From the NCBI GenBank assembly GCA_963930645.1, contig OZ005660.1:199910927-199974926 (forward strand): a DNA stretch of 64,000 bases, read 5' to 3'. The DNA is from Salticus scenicus (lineage: Eukaryota > Arthropoda > Arachnida > Araneae > Salticidae). Position numbers and translations under genes: made by a program. The notes under the pieces were generated by a model. The model was given only the letters and a program-made list of their open reading frames with translations. It was not told the origin of the DNA and made no database searches. Shown here one piece after another: positions 9,568 through 21,764 of this stretch (position 1 is its first letter; each line of letters opens with the position of its first letter).

Positions 9568-11302
9568 TATAAATATAATCAAAGTAAAACTTTAAAAATG
9601 CTATATGAAGCACGAAAACAAGTCAGCAACTGATTAAATTTTCCTCTGAGACTGAATTTATACTCTATGTTTAATGCCAAATCAGTATTTATTGCCAAAT
9701 ATATTTAAAAAATCTCGCCAAATCATAGCGGATATGTTATTTTAATAGCCAAATCTTGTAAAACATCCCCAATCCCATTAAAAAATCACGTAAACTATTT
9801 TAGTTTATCAACGTGTTAAAACAGATAATTTATTCATGTCTAATTTCAAGCACGCAGAAAAGTTAAACTTTTAAGCAGGTTAGTATTACTCTAGACTATA
9901 TGTTAAATGGTTAATGCTAAAATTGGAAAGTTCATGATTTTTTGATACAATCTCTAAAATTGGTAAGATTATGCATTTATTTACTATAAAATATAAATTT
10001 ATTTACTATAAAATATCAATTTATTTATGAAATAACATTTTTCGTTTTTATAAAATATATAGTTTTAAAATCATATTTAAAAAAAAAAAAAAAAAGAAAA
10101 GAAAAAATACCTCTACATTAACATAAGTGCATTTATTTTAAAAATCCGATTAATAGTTTAAACTTTTACATAAAATTTTTATATGAGATAAATAATTAAA
10201 AATACAATTTTTATACACATACTTTTATTTTTCAAATTATAAGATTTTTACATGCATCATTTTTATACAAAGTTTACAATAATTTTATAAGATTCAACTA
10301 ACAATTTTTGATATATATAGTACAATCAGATATTACATTTGAAAAGCACCATATTTTGTCATACAAAGTTCTAATTTGAAAATTTCTGTTAATGTCCAAC
10401 CTGATCCTTGTTCACTAAATTCATCAAAACACTTTTTCATCTTGTTAAAAGCGCTTTCAAGATCATTATTTAAATCATTTATTAAAAGAGTTGTTATACT
10501 TTTTGACCTAAAATTTTGAGTAATAAAATCCTTCTCTCCATTTTCATAAATACAACTAAAAATAACTTCTACATTAATATACCATTTCAATGATCCTTGG
10601 GTCATTTAATTGAAAGTTTAATTCGTTTAAAATATCAGTTCTTAAATTATTAAAAAATGATGTCAAATCCAAATTTTTGTTTTTATTATCAAATGTGGTT
10701 ATTGTAAATGTATTAAGAGCATTTTTTCTTTTAAAATGCATAATTTTCTCCTTAAGCAGATCTCGGTCAGACTTCATCGTTTGCTTTAATGCACCTTGTG
10801 ATGAGGGTTTTCGATGATTTTCTCTAACATGCTCTAATAATTTATATTTCTGGCTAAATGTTTCTGCACATTGATCACAGGAATGTGCTGGTAAAGGTTT
10901 TCGATGATTTTTTCTAATATGCATCAGCAACTGATACTTGCGATTAAAGGATTCATCACATTGCCCACATCTATGTTCAATAGAAGGCTTTTCATGAATT
11001 TTTAAATGTCTCTTTAACTCATCTGATCTGGTAAATCCTTTCGAGCATTCATTGCAAATAAAAGATTTTTCGTTAAGATGAATTTTCATGTGACGAAGCA
11101 AATCCCATTTTCGTTTAAATACCACACTGCAAGAAACACAGCTAAAAGTTTTCGGTAGTTTCTTAGTATCCAAGTTTGATGACAACTCATTTGAAATAGG
11201 CATCTTTTCAGATAAATCCATCTCTCTCACTAAAAAGTAAAGAGTTATAAAAAATACAAGTTGATAAATTAAACGTGCGCACTCCTCAAAAATACAGCAG
11301 CA
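9276..11302 (-). repeat. Right arm of the inverted duplication
   Basis: Reverse complement of 1-2024. The inner boundary is sharp at 9276 (after TACA), where the minisatellite begins. The outer boundary cannot be judged because the left arm leaves the window. The near-identity implies a recent duplication, ongoing gene conversion, or an assembly artefact. Confidence 0.92.
10333..11221 (-). pseudogene. Frameshifted copy of zinc-finger gene 1
   Basis: From ATG 11221 it matches gene 1 through all four fingers and the linker. An extra C (GACCCAAGG here, GACCAAGG in the left copy) at ~10600 then shifts the frame and ends the protein at 215 residues. The rest of the C-terminal domain remains open in another frame (10333-10605). 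The fingers are undamaged, so a fingers-only protein could be made. A sequencing or assembly error at one base is the simplest alternative. Confidence 0.8.
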
Positions 11303-11520
11303 ACTGACAAAATTTTCTTTGCGAATGCATTTATACTGTAGGTTTACCACCAAATTTGTAATTATTGGCGAAATAACGCCAAATATAAGCTAAATTCATA
11401 CACTAGGTGAAGCAGCCAAATACTTTAAAACCCCTATTAATCACGCCAAATATGTATCATTTTAATACCCAAACCTTTTAATGTAATCTAGTTTATCAAC
11501 ATGTTAAAACAAATAATTTG
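11222..11520 (-). promoter_or_regulatory. Promoter and leader of the gene 1 copy
   Basis: On the minus strand: a conserved block with AACATGTTGATAAACTA (~11487-11503), TTTGGC motifs at 11445-11450, 11415-11420 and 11378-11383 plus one TTTGGT near 11350, TATAAA at 11330-11335, and TCAGT at 11303-11307, 30 bases downstream. It matches the gene 2 promoter part for part. The equivalent left-arm promoter is outside the window. Confidence 0.75.
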
Positions 11521-11629
11521 CACATCACAGATTTTAAAGCTTGTAGACTATTCGTTTGAAGTTTTTCATGGTTTTTTCCGAAACTTGTATACTAAAATCA
11601 CTTAATTTTATAATTATTAAAAATCCATG

Positions 11630-13000
11630 CTTCTAATTGGATCACGTGACCATAAAAGAAGCCAGCATGTTCAATACTAGTGCATCTATTTCTATCTTAA
11701 ACAGAGTGTATTCCTGTGGTTAAAATCGCTTGTAAACTACTATCCCCCGAGAATATTTTGTATCACAAAAAGTACTATATACACATAAAATATAACTAAG
11801 TAAGTATTAAACCTTAATGTACTTCAACATTTTTGCAATATTTATATGTATTATTCATTTAAAAAGTTACATAACATCGCAAAAGTACTATATATGCACA
11901 TAAAATATATCTAAGCAAGTATTAAACCTTAATGTACTTCAACATTTTTGCATCATTTATAACTATTGGACATCTAATAAGCTACATTACATCACAAAAA
12001 GTACTAAATATGCACATAAAATATAACTATGCAACTATTAAACCTTAATGTACTTCAACATTTTTACATCATTTATAAGTATTGTTTATCTAATAACTAT
12101 TAAACCTTAATGTACTTCAACATTTTTGCAATATTTATAACTATTGAGGATCTAATAAGCTACATAACATCACAAAAAGTACTATTAAACCTTAATGTAC
12201 TTCAAAATTTTTTCATCATTTATAAGTATTGTTTATCTAAAAAGTACTATACACATAAAATAATTAAAACACTTACTGCAATCTAAATATCATATTTTTA
12301 CAAGTTTTTGAAATTACTAAACGACATAGTTAATAAGAAATTTTAAAAATCTTTATCGCTTAAACAGTACAATTTTAATTATTATCTAAATAGAACCATT
12401 CTTTATACCAGATTTAAAGTTTTCCGCGGTTTTTTCCAAAACTTGTGTAGTAATATCACTTAATTTTATAATACTATTTATTAAAAATACATGCTTTCGA
12501 TTGGATCATGGTACCTCAAAAATATCTGTATAAAAAAACACTTAATTTCACAAAGTGCTTAATTTTATAAACTCTATAAAAATTTACTAATATAAATCTC
12601 CGAATGATAACACCTAAATTCATTCAATTAAATTTTCCGACCATCATGAAAAATGCTAAATCCTCGCGTTAAATTCTTTATTAAAAAGAAGAAAAAAAGA
12701 AAAATTAAAATAAAAATTAAAAATAAATTCTCTCAGATCGACTAACACCATCGATCATTAAAATTCCGTGCTTCTGATTGGACGAAAAAAAATCACGTGA
12801 CCCCAAAAAGCCACCATGTTCAATACTAGTGCACCTATTTCTATCTTAAATAGAGTGTATTCCTGTGGTTAAAATAAAATCTACGATAACTCTGTTGCGT
12901 GGTAAAATGTTATTGGTTGATAGAAGTTAATTTATAAAATAAAGTTCTTAAATTAATATTATTAAATAAATATATCAATGAAAAATACTTCTAGATAGCT
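11630..13000. repeat. Diverged repeat DNA with five AAACCTTAATGTACTTCAA units
   Basis: 11760-12250 contains five copies of a TTAAACCTTAATGTACTTCAA block (~11806, 11921, 12035, 12100, 12186) in a decayed ~115 bp tandem array. A second unit, containing GTGCTTCTGATTGGA, CACGTGACC and TGTTCAATACTAGTGCA, occurs at 11625-11735 and again at 12765-12880. No coding signal. Confidence 0.65.
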
Positions 13001-13009
13001 CATTATTTT

Positions 13010-13300
13010 CAAGAAGCATATTTTTTAATGAATTAAATAAATGGTAACTCAGTAGTATAGTATTTTCATTTTAAGGTGAATAATTCAAAAAGTTTTTTAA
13101 CTAGTTTAGTAGAACTATATAAGATAATCAAACAAAATGAGTTTATCGTAGTATGACGTAGTATCAACATGGTCGATAAGAAATAAGCTTATCACTCATT
13201 TGTTTCTTTGAAAGTGTAGAAAAGAAGCATATTTTTTTAATGAATTAAATAAATGGTAACTCTGTACTATAGTATTTTCACTTTAAGGGGAATAATTTAA
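13010..13300 (+). repeat. Direct repeat pair
   Basis: A block starting AGAAGCATATTTTTTAATGA and continuing through ATGGTAACTC and AGTATAGTATTTTCA occurs at 13012 and 13226. Between them are GTATGACGTAGTA and TTATC sites also present near 3400. Confidence 0.6.
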
Positions 13301-13959
13301 TGAATTCACTATCAAAGTTTCATCTTGAATCACATATTTTTAAACGAAAACTACTTATCTCACAATTAAGTACATAAAAATATCTTCTTACATAATTTCT
13401 AATACAACTCATTTAAAAGATTCCTTATCTATTTAAAAGTTTATGACCAAGATCTCATGTTTAAACATTTCCTGTAATGGAAAGATAAACACAAGTCTTA
13501 ATCACTATTTCTACATATATCCGAAAATACGCACTTACCACATTATTTAAATTGTCCTTCGCAAAATTTCTAAGACAACTCATTTACAAGATTCTCTATT
13601 TATTTGAAATATATTAGGATAGAAGATAATATAACTATTTTATTATAAAATGGAAGTTCAAACTAAAAAATTACAAGTGTAAAAGATAATACCAACATCC
13701 CGTAATTTAAGAAAGTGCACTGATAAAGTTCTTTAAATACACTATTTGAAGGATAAAGAGTGGATTACACAATTATTAATCACTCTATTACTGCATATGA
13801 CAGAAAAAATGATGCACTTATCACAATATTTAAATTTTTCCTTCTGTAAATTTTTCAAATTACTATAAAAAAAGATCGATTTAAAAATATCGTTTAAATA
13901 GTAGAAATTTCATCATAATTTAAACCCATTCTTTATACGATATTTAAAGCGTTAAATTC

Positions 13960-14289
13960 TTTATTTAAAAAATATATATATATAAATAAATTCTCTCAAA
14001 TCGACTAACAGAGGGCAACACTACCGATGTGGGACCCCTAGAATTACATATGACTGCACCAGAGGTTCCTGGTTCGATTCCAAGGTGAGTCTATCTCTTT
14101 ATTTAATTTTTTAAAGCCCTTTGGTTCGACTTGAAGAGGGAAAGTTCCGGGTTCAATTCCAACATAAACTAAAGGTGAGTTCATTTTCTAAAATTCTCTT
14201 TTGAATTTACAATCTCCGAATGGCAACACCTAAATTCATTCGATTAAATTCTCTAACCATTTCGAAAAAACCTCTCGTTAAATTCTTTA

Positions 14290-14361
<72 letters not shown>

Positions 14362-15075
14362 TCTCTCAAATCGACTAATAGAGGGCAACACTACCGATGT
14401 GGGACCCCTATAATTACATTTCATATGACTGTACCGAAGGTTCCGGGTTCGATTCCAAGGTGAGTCTATCTCTTTATTTAATTTTTAAAACCCTCTGGTT
14501 CGATTCCAACATACACTAAAGGTGAGTACATTTTCTAAAATTCTCACAGAGTCCTGGTCGCGAGGTCAAACGCTAGAGGTTCGAAGAGATGTAGTGCCGG
14601 GTTCAAGTCCAAGGTGAGTACATTTTCTAAAATTCTCTTTTGGGAATTACCAAGTTTTCTAATCACATTCATTAAAACTTAATTCGTTTTAAAATATACT
14701 TAATTCATTGTTTTAAAATTTTTATCGTTCATTAAAATTCTCTTTTTAAAATTTTTTTCTAAGTTTAAAATTAATTTTAAATTCATAATTAAGAAAATAA
14801 TAGGCATCAAAGATTACAACTTCCTTATCTTTCAGGCTCACGCGACACCGATAAGATAACACGCTGACCAGATAGTAGTAGAAGGAGCCCCTTAACCCCA
14901 CATCCCCCACAACCCCAATAAATGTGGCGGGTGGATGGTGGGACCCCTTTTAATAAAACTACATCCGAGACCAAAGGTGCCTGGTTCGATTCCAAGGTCT
15001 AAATAGCAGAATCGAGGTCAAACGCCAAAACTTTGAAGGTACCTGGTTCGATTCCAAGGTCAGTATATCTCTTTA
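13960..15075 (+). repeat. Cluster of tRNA-type B-box motifs
   Basis: GGTTCRANTCC, the consensus of the internal Pol III B box (tRNA T-arm), occurs seven times on the plus strand: 14071, 14150, 14446, 14497, 14600, 14983 and 15044. Four are followed by CAAGGT and three of those by CAAGGTGAGT. Flanking blocks recur (GATGTGGGACCCCT; GAGGTCAAACGC), so the cluster grew by local duplication. I cannot fold a full tRNA cloverleaf around any copy. They could be decayed tRNA-derived repeats. Confidence 0.65.
14293..14354. repeat. (TA)n microsatellite
   Basis: About 62 bases of uninterrupted TA. Smaller TA tracts lie at ~13970, 15150 and 15725-15745, and a long one at ~15835-15886. Confidence 0.9.
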
Positions 15076-15224
15076 TTTTTTGAAATTTTTTTAAGAAATG
15101 TTTAAACAGATTAAAAAAAAACCTAAGAAACTCTCTTTTTAAATATTATATATATATATATATTTTTCTAAGTTTTAAATTAATTTTAAAATCATAATTA
15201 AATTCTTCATCATATCAACTTCCT

Positions 15225-15310
15225 CATCTACGCTAGACGTTCTCTTATCTACGGTGCAGACTCTTATCTACGGAGGAGGGATCAGACTCTTATCTACGGA
15301 GGAGGGATCC
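15225..15310 (+). repeat. Short tandem repeat
   Basis: AGACTCTTATCTACGGAGGA followed by GGGATC occurs twice in tandem, with a third partial unit upstream. Confidence 0.75.
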
Positions 15311-15831
15311 TCACTTCCGGCCCTCCTTACCTCCTCTCATGCAGTACTCTCCTTCTTCCTCTACTAATGTGTTTTATTAAAAGACTAAATTCTACATAGT
15401 CTCTTTGAAAAAAAAAAATTAGCATATTTAACTGAGTTTCTGACAGCATACTGACTAAAAGAAAAACACTTAAAGAAAAAAAAAAATGATTTTTACTATT
15501 GATAAGAGGTCATAAAATGTTTCTGCTTAAAACCTTTTATGTATTTATTTTATACTTATTTTACAATATAATAATAAAAACTTGGGTAAAATTTTATAAC
15601 TCAGAGCAGTAGCATTTATATTTGTACATATTTTCCTTAATCTTAAATGTAAACAAAAATTATTACAACTGATTTTAAAGTTTAGCCAAAATTCGATACA
15701 CTAAGTTCAAAGGAATTATTTAAAATGAATATATATATATATATATTAAACATTTTTCTGTAAAGTTTATATGAAAATAAAAGGCAGTTGTAGAATTTTT
15801 TAGTTTTTCAAATTTTATAATCTATAAAATT

Positions 15832-15894
<63 letters not shown>

Positions 15895-15899
15895 TAATC

Positions 15900-16540
15900 G
15901 ACATAGTATGTGTTAAAATTAATTCTTGTAGTATCTCTTGAATATCCTAGTTAAACATTTAAATATGTAAGGAAGCTGCTGGTTAATTTTAAAAATATTT
16001 ATACAGACCTAAGAAGATAAATTAAGAGATACAAGAATTTTTAACCAACTACAGAAAACAGCCAATGTGCAGTAACAAATTGTGCTTTAACGACTTGTTT
16101 AATGTGTGCATGTTTTGATGGCAATGTAACTCCTCTAGCAAATCCTGAAACTATAAAATTATTTAACTCATTCACACGATATTATACAAACAATGCTATT
16201 ATAAAAATAAATAAATATTTACGTTTTTAAAATAAGAAACTAAAATTAATATATTTTTTCATGAATACAACACCCATGTGTTGAAAAGATTTTTTTTTTT
16301 TTTTTCTCTGGGCTCAATTCTGCTGTTGAGGCTTGTGGTAATCGGGGGAGGGGGTGTTAAATGTTAAGATTTCTGAATAGCAGTGTTTTATAGAGCGTTT
16401 ATTGATTTATTTTTTATTTATTTTTTATTTTTGTAAGTTTTTGTAACAATTTTTTAAGATTAGATAAGATAAATAAACATTTCTATTAAAAACATCAGTA
16501 ATCAATCATAACACATGGCAGCTATGCTCAAGCAAGACAT

Positions 16541-16580
<40 letters not shown>

Positions 16581-16794
16581 AAAGTTGAACCTATTTAAGT
16601 TTTTCTTGCAATAAGATTATTGTCTTAGAATTTAGATTTTAAAGATAAAACCATCTAGCCACTGGAGACATCAGTACATAACTTCTAACATACAATAATG
16701 AGAAGAAAATAATAACTATTATTATTATTTAGAATATAAGCCGTGGAAACAGGTTCCCTCTCCAACATAAACTACAAACCGGTTAAAAAAAATC

Positions 16795-16829
<35 letters not shown>

Positions 16830-16900
16830 CTTAACCCAATCTAGTGGGTTTTATCGGGTTTAATCAGATTTTTTAAGAATATTTTCTTCCTTCCTTTTTT
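15900..16900. other. AT-rich stretch, no gene seen
   Basis: Contains long A and T runs (16545-16578, 16797-16829) and a G-rich patch near 16345. No element ends recognised. Confidence 0.4.
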
Positions 16901-16901
16901 T

Positions 16902-17910
16902 TACTTTCCGAACACTATAGTGAGGAAAGTATTGTAATCATGTCAAAAATCCGAATTCGAGATTTTGATGTTTCTATACGTTTTGAGGTCCCCTGAGTCC
17001 GTTTTCACTATTTTTACGATGATATATGTATGTGTGTGTGTATGTGTGTATGTCTGTGAGTGAACACGCTAGCGTCTAAACGCTTTGTTCGATTAACCTG
17101 AAAGTTGGTACGCATATTGTAAGTCACCATAGTACGAACCCTATAGATTTTGGTGAATCTAGCACTTATAGTTTTTTTACAGGGACACAAAGAAAAATTC
17201 TTTATCATTATGGCCTATGGGAGCAAAATCTTAAAAGTGCGATAGCATCTAAACGCCTTATTCAGTTGAGCAAACATTTTATACACATATTATAGATCAC
17301 AAATACTCAATCTGCATAGATTTTGGAGAATCTAGCAATTATAGTTTTTTTTACAGGGACACAAAGAAAATTCTTTATCATTATGCCTATGGGGCCAAAT
17401 TTTTAAAAATGTGATAGCGTCTAAACGCCTTATTAATCTGAGCAAAAAATTTGTACACATGTTATAGATAACAGTTGAACTAACTGTATAGATTTTGGTG
17501 AATCTAGCACTTACAGTGTTTTTACAGGGACACAAAGAAAAATTCTTTATCATTATGGCCTATGGGACTAAATTTTAAAAAGTACGATAGCATCTAAACG
17601 CCTTATTGAATTCAGCTGAAAATTTATATGAGTATTATAAATCACTGTTGCACTAACTATAAGCATTTTGGTGAATCTAGCATTTATAGGTTTTTACAGG
17701 GGCACAACGAAAATTTCTTTATCATTATGATCTATGGGCTCAAAGTTCAGTAGCGTTAAATAAAACAACGTGTAATAGATGGAGAAAAATACTCAAACAC
17801 TCTATTATGGTTTTCTCTCTTTTGCTTGTTTAACAACTACTCTTTCTTTACTTTATCTACAAAACTGTTAATTACTCAATGTTCGGAAAGTCGAGTGGAG
17901 TCACTCCAGA
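16902..17910 (+). mobile_element. Family A element, copy 3, with internal tandem array
   Basis: Head ACTTTCCGAACACTATAGTG then GGAAAGTATTG. The tail TGTTCGGAAAGT is the inverted copy of the head, followed by the hairpin TGGAGT-CACTCCA and a T-run. The body holds four tandem units of ~174 bp, marked by TAGCRTCTAAACGCYTTRTT at ~17068, 17243, 17416 and 17589. A short inverted end pair plus a 3' hairpin and minisatellite recalls Helentron-associated (HINE) elements; this class assignment is inference. Confidence 0.65.
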
Positions 17911-18861
17911 TTTTTTTTTTTTTTTTTTACATCAAATATATCATTCATAATAAAATAATTTAAAAAGTTAAATTATTATTTACTCATTAAAATCAAAATT
18001 TTAACATTTCTAAAGTCTTTTTCTGATTAAGTTATGAAGAAATTAAATAATTATACTTTAACTATTGTAATTCTTTTTATCTGCCCTTTACATTACAAAA
18101 TTGGATTTTAATAATTATTTCATATTGCTTTATTAATTTTTTCATAGTCAAGAGACTTCCATAAAAAAATTTTAATTAATTGTCCCTCTACATTATATAA
18201 TAGAGTAGCACCGTTAAAGTTTTCATAATTTTTTTTTAATTTGGTTTTTATTCATTACTATATTTTATTAACTCGCATTCTTGTTTGATTGTCCAGTACA
18301 AGCTTTGCAAAGACTTTTTAGCTAACTCTCTGACTATCTAGACATTTGAAACTTTTAGAAGAGCTCAGAACACAATGACAATGCATTCTTTTAATATTTT
18401 TATTCAATTTTCTAAATGTTTGAAATTTTTTTTATAATTGCTCTCTTTATTACGCATTTGATCATTTTCTTTCAAGTTGATGGGATAATTCACCAAAAAT
18501 TTTTTTTTTTAAGAATTTATTAATACACAGAATGGTCAAATTTATATGATTCAACAGAAAATTTAAAAACGTGGTATGTAAAAAGTTCTTTAAATCTCGT
18601 AATTATTTATATTTTACATTCCTCGAGTCCTACAGTTTTCTTTATATTGACAAACAACTCTGTTTTTTTTCTTGATTTTTATTATTATTATTATTATTAT
18701 TATTTATTCTGTTTTAATAAGATAACTATACACATTTTTTCATGGGGAATTTCTCAGGATTTTTTTCTATACAGCAGTTTGAGCATTTCCAATATTTCTA
18801 AAAATTCTTTGTTCATGTTCCAATAACACTACTCTGAAAGAAAAAAAAAAAAAAAAAAAAA

Positions 18862-18980
18862 TATCGATATCTGATATCATTCTTGGAGATTCTTATGTAA
18901 AAGGACTTCCTGAATCCGAATCTGGCCCCCATTTTACCCCACCACCTGCTGTTTTTTTGGTACGCAACCTCCCCCATTTT
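18862..18980 (+). repeat. Dispersed repeat N, copy 1
   Basis: About 115 bp matching 55835-55950 (GATTCTTATGTAAAA, CTGAATCC, AATCTGGCCCCCATTTT). It directly precedes a family A copy here and follows one there, suggesting linked history. Confidence 0.65.
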
Positions 18981-19540
18981 TACTTTCTTCTATATGTAAT
19001 ATAGAGAAAGTATTGGATTCTTGAAATTTTTCGAACTCCGGTTTTCGATGGATTTACAAGTTTTGGTATGTCCTGAACACGATTTGATAGTTTTTAGAAA
19101 ATGTCTGTCTGTCTGTGTGTATCACGAATTTTGTGGACGCTGTATCTCGCGAACCAATAAACGAAATTTAACCAAACTTGGTATATAGTTGAACCCTGAC
19201 ATAAAGTGGTGCTGATTAGATTTGGGGATCAATCGCTCAACAGGTGGAGCTGTAATCGCATTTTTTCTAAATTTTTAACATGGCAATATAGGACAAAATT
19301 TCGTATAAATGTACATAATGAGAGTTATTTTTAACTTGTGATTGTAAAATTAATATGAATTATTGATAATAGTAGTAGTTAACTAGGAAAAAAGTTTTGT
19401 GCATGTGGGGGCATCGCTCCCCCCCCCCCCACTTCCGTGTGGATAAATTTTCAAGATGGGTATCTTTCGAAAGGTCTCATCAATACTTTTAAAACGAATT
19501 GCTGAACTATAGATCTGTGATAATTTTAAACAAAATTATC

Positions 19541-19571
<31 letters not shown>

Positions 19572-19930
19572 GTACTTTTAACCTTTTGAGAGAGGCTCTT
19601 ACGAAATCCTATGGTGAAGCGTGACAGATGCTGTCACAGCCCCTTTCAAAAGGTTAACGAAAAAAAAACTTTGGAAAAAAAAAATGTTTTTATTATTATT
19701 ATTATTATTATTTAATATTGAGGACTTTAAATGGACTTTTTTTTTTTTTTTTTTTTTTGGATATTTAGTGTACTAATATATTTAGTATACTACTTCTCTA
19801 ATATGGAAATCGTCTGCATTGTCATGGAAGATAATTTTTTTAAATAATAATTTTAATGAATTATTTTTACTGGGTGAATTTTTATAGGAAAATATAGAAG
19901 AAAGTCATGTGCTGGCCACAACATACTAGT
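18981..19930 (+). mobile_element. Family A element, copy 4
   Basis: Complete by family criteria: head TACTTTCTTCTATATGTAAT, conserved body, and tail ATAGAAGAAAGTCATGTGCTGGCCACAACATACTAG before TTTT. It is interrupted by an ~80 bp hairpin at 19578-19657. A fragment of a Tc1-type MITE end (GTTACCGACTG) follows at ~19958. Confidence 0.65.
19578..19657. mobile_element. 80-bp hairpin insertion
   Basis: TTAACCTTTTGA at one end pairs with TCAAAAGGTTAA at the other. Inside is a perfect second hairpin, GTGACAG-ATG-CTGTCAC. TTAA lies at both ends, so a piggyBac-type TTAA target is possible. Confidence 0.6.
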
Positions 19931-20409
19931 TTTATATAGGAATTTTTGCTTGTGTTCGGACACTTTAGTTACCGACTGTACATGTATTTCATTGAAATGG
20001 TAAAAACTATTTGTTTTCTGTGATATGTTTTACCGGTTAAAAAAATAGGCTATCAACGAAAATTAATTTTGCCAAAAATAAAAATTTGGCAGTTTGATTT
20101 CTTACTTATCAAAAACCCTCGTCTTTGGTTTTCACTTCACATTAAGTCAAATTTGATAATATTTCATCATAAGATTTTTAAATTTGAGAACACATTCTTT
20201 CTGTGCGTAAACTTCAGCGAATAAGGAAAAAAGATATCAATTCAAAATTATACTTGAACTTTGTATTTAAGTATTTGTAAATTTTGAAACAAACAAAAAC
20301 ATATTTAGGTAGAGTCAGCGAGAACTGTTTATTTGATTTAATATGGTTTAGTTAGCTATAAGCTGCATTACTGATAATTCACTACCAGCGTTTTATAGTC
20401 AATCCTCTT

Positions 20410-21272
20410 AGTATCGAAATAAACTTAACTCGAAATAAAACACAATCTTCATAAAGGTAGTGCCTGACGACTATTTTGGAGGTATCTTGGACATTTCTGC
20501 AAATAGCATTTCAAGATGGTAATGCACCTTACTACACGGCATCTGTGGTAAGATTATTCACTTCAAATTGTCAAAATTTCCTATCCATTCTCATGAGAAC
20601 CTATAATTCTGTAAATAATCATAACTCTTTTCACTTTAAGTTAAATCCCATAAAAGATATAGTAGAATTTCTTCTTTACCAGACATGGAAATAGTCCTAC
20701 TCGTGATCCGCTCGCAAATGTTTCGTCTATAAAAGGCGGTGGAGAGGGGAGTGGATTCGAAATTTGCGGCCTATAACTCTGCCAGAACTAGAAAAAATTA
20801 TTTGAGATATTTGGCACATTGAAATTTTTTATATTTATATTAAAACGCTGTATAAAACTATGCCATTGCGCATTAAAACAGTAATTCCATATAAAGATGG
20901 AATTAACCCAATGCAGAATACATTTTTTTAATAAAAAATAGCTTAGATCTAACAAATAAATAGTTTTATTTCATGTATTAAAATATAATAACTTATCATA
21001 ATAGAATACAAAGTGTATGGTTATTGCATTATGTTTAAAAAGAAAGTTTTATGCAGATTTTTAAAAAGTACTTCGTAGAGTGCATTAAAGCGAATTATTG
21101 AATTGAAAATGTACATAGGTATCATTTCATACCTTTGGTATTATGCAAACAAGACAGTTTTATTTGTTTCAACCATTAATTTTAAAGTTATTACAAATAA
21201 AAAAGGTATTTTCCATTTTTCTGCAATGCGGCTTTTTTTTTTTTTTTTTTTTTTTTTTTTTGTCGCTTAGTG
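20410..21272 (+). mobile_element. 5'-truncated Tc1-like transposon
   Basis: The plus strand encodes a Tc1-type transposase remnant: FQDGNAPYYTA corresponds to the (Q)DNAPxHTA catalytic motif, and LNPIKDIVEFL to the LNPIENLW block (coding remnant ~20500-20694). The 3' end CGCTTAGTG abuts TA at 21273 and equals the end of the complete copy at 26913-28597. The 5' end is missing. Poly-T tracts precede the terminus, as in the other copy. Confidence 0.75.
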
Positions 21273-21416
21273 TAGTTTTTTTTTTTTTTTTTTTTGTAAA
21301 CATAAAAAAAAAAAAAAGTTTATTGCAAATATAATGAAAAATATTTTTTTAAAAATTGAAAAAGTTCTCATTCCTGAAGTTTTCAGACTTGATACACGAA
21401 AATCAAGTACATATTT

Positions 21417-21447
<31 letters not shown>

Positions 21448-21764
21448 AAAATTCTACAAAACAATAACTGTGTTAGAATATTTAGATGTAGTGACGAATT
21501 ACAAGAACAGAAAAAGTAAAAAATGCAAAATCGAACTTACGCTCGAAAGTTTAAACGACAATTTCGCTAAAACTGTTCTAGCTGCAATTGGTGAAATTTA
21601 TTAAAAGTTGGCCTATTCCAATAGATTTCAAATAACTGAAACATCGGTTGACATCTGCGGGAAAAATTTAGCTGTTTGTTTGTATACACCATTCGTTTCA
21701 ATGTTTTCGGAAATTGAGACACTGCTCATCATATTTTGAAACTCTCCTTACCAACACCTCTTAA

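Noticed and set aside
1..11302. Inverted zinc-finger arms as terminal inverted repeats of a Polinton-type element
   Set aside because: No polymerase, integrase or capsid genes in the spacer, the inner boundary interrupts a gene, and the arm extends beyond the window; kept only as an open question about gene 1.
11760..12250. CRISPR-like array
   Set aside because: Repeats are long, diverged and irregularly spaced in a eukaryotic context; simple tandem repeat decay.
13960..15075. Complete tRNA genes
   Set aside because: B-box/T-arm motifs are clear but I could not find matching acceptor, D and anticodon arms.
21143..21519. Poly-Phe/poly-Lys open frames
   Set aside because: Produced by long T and A runs at the end of the Tc1 element; the same holds for frames at 49132, 56630-56898 and 57419.
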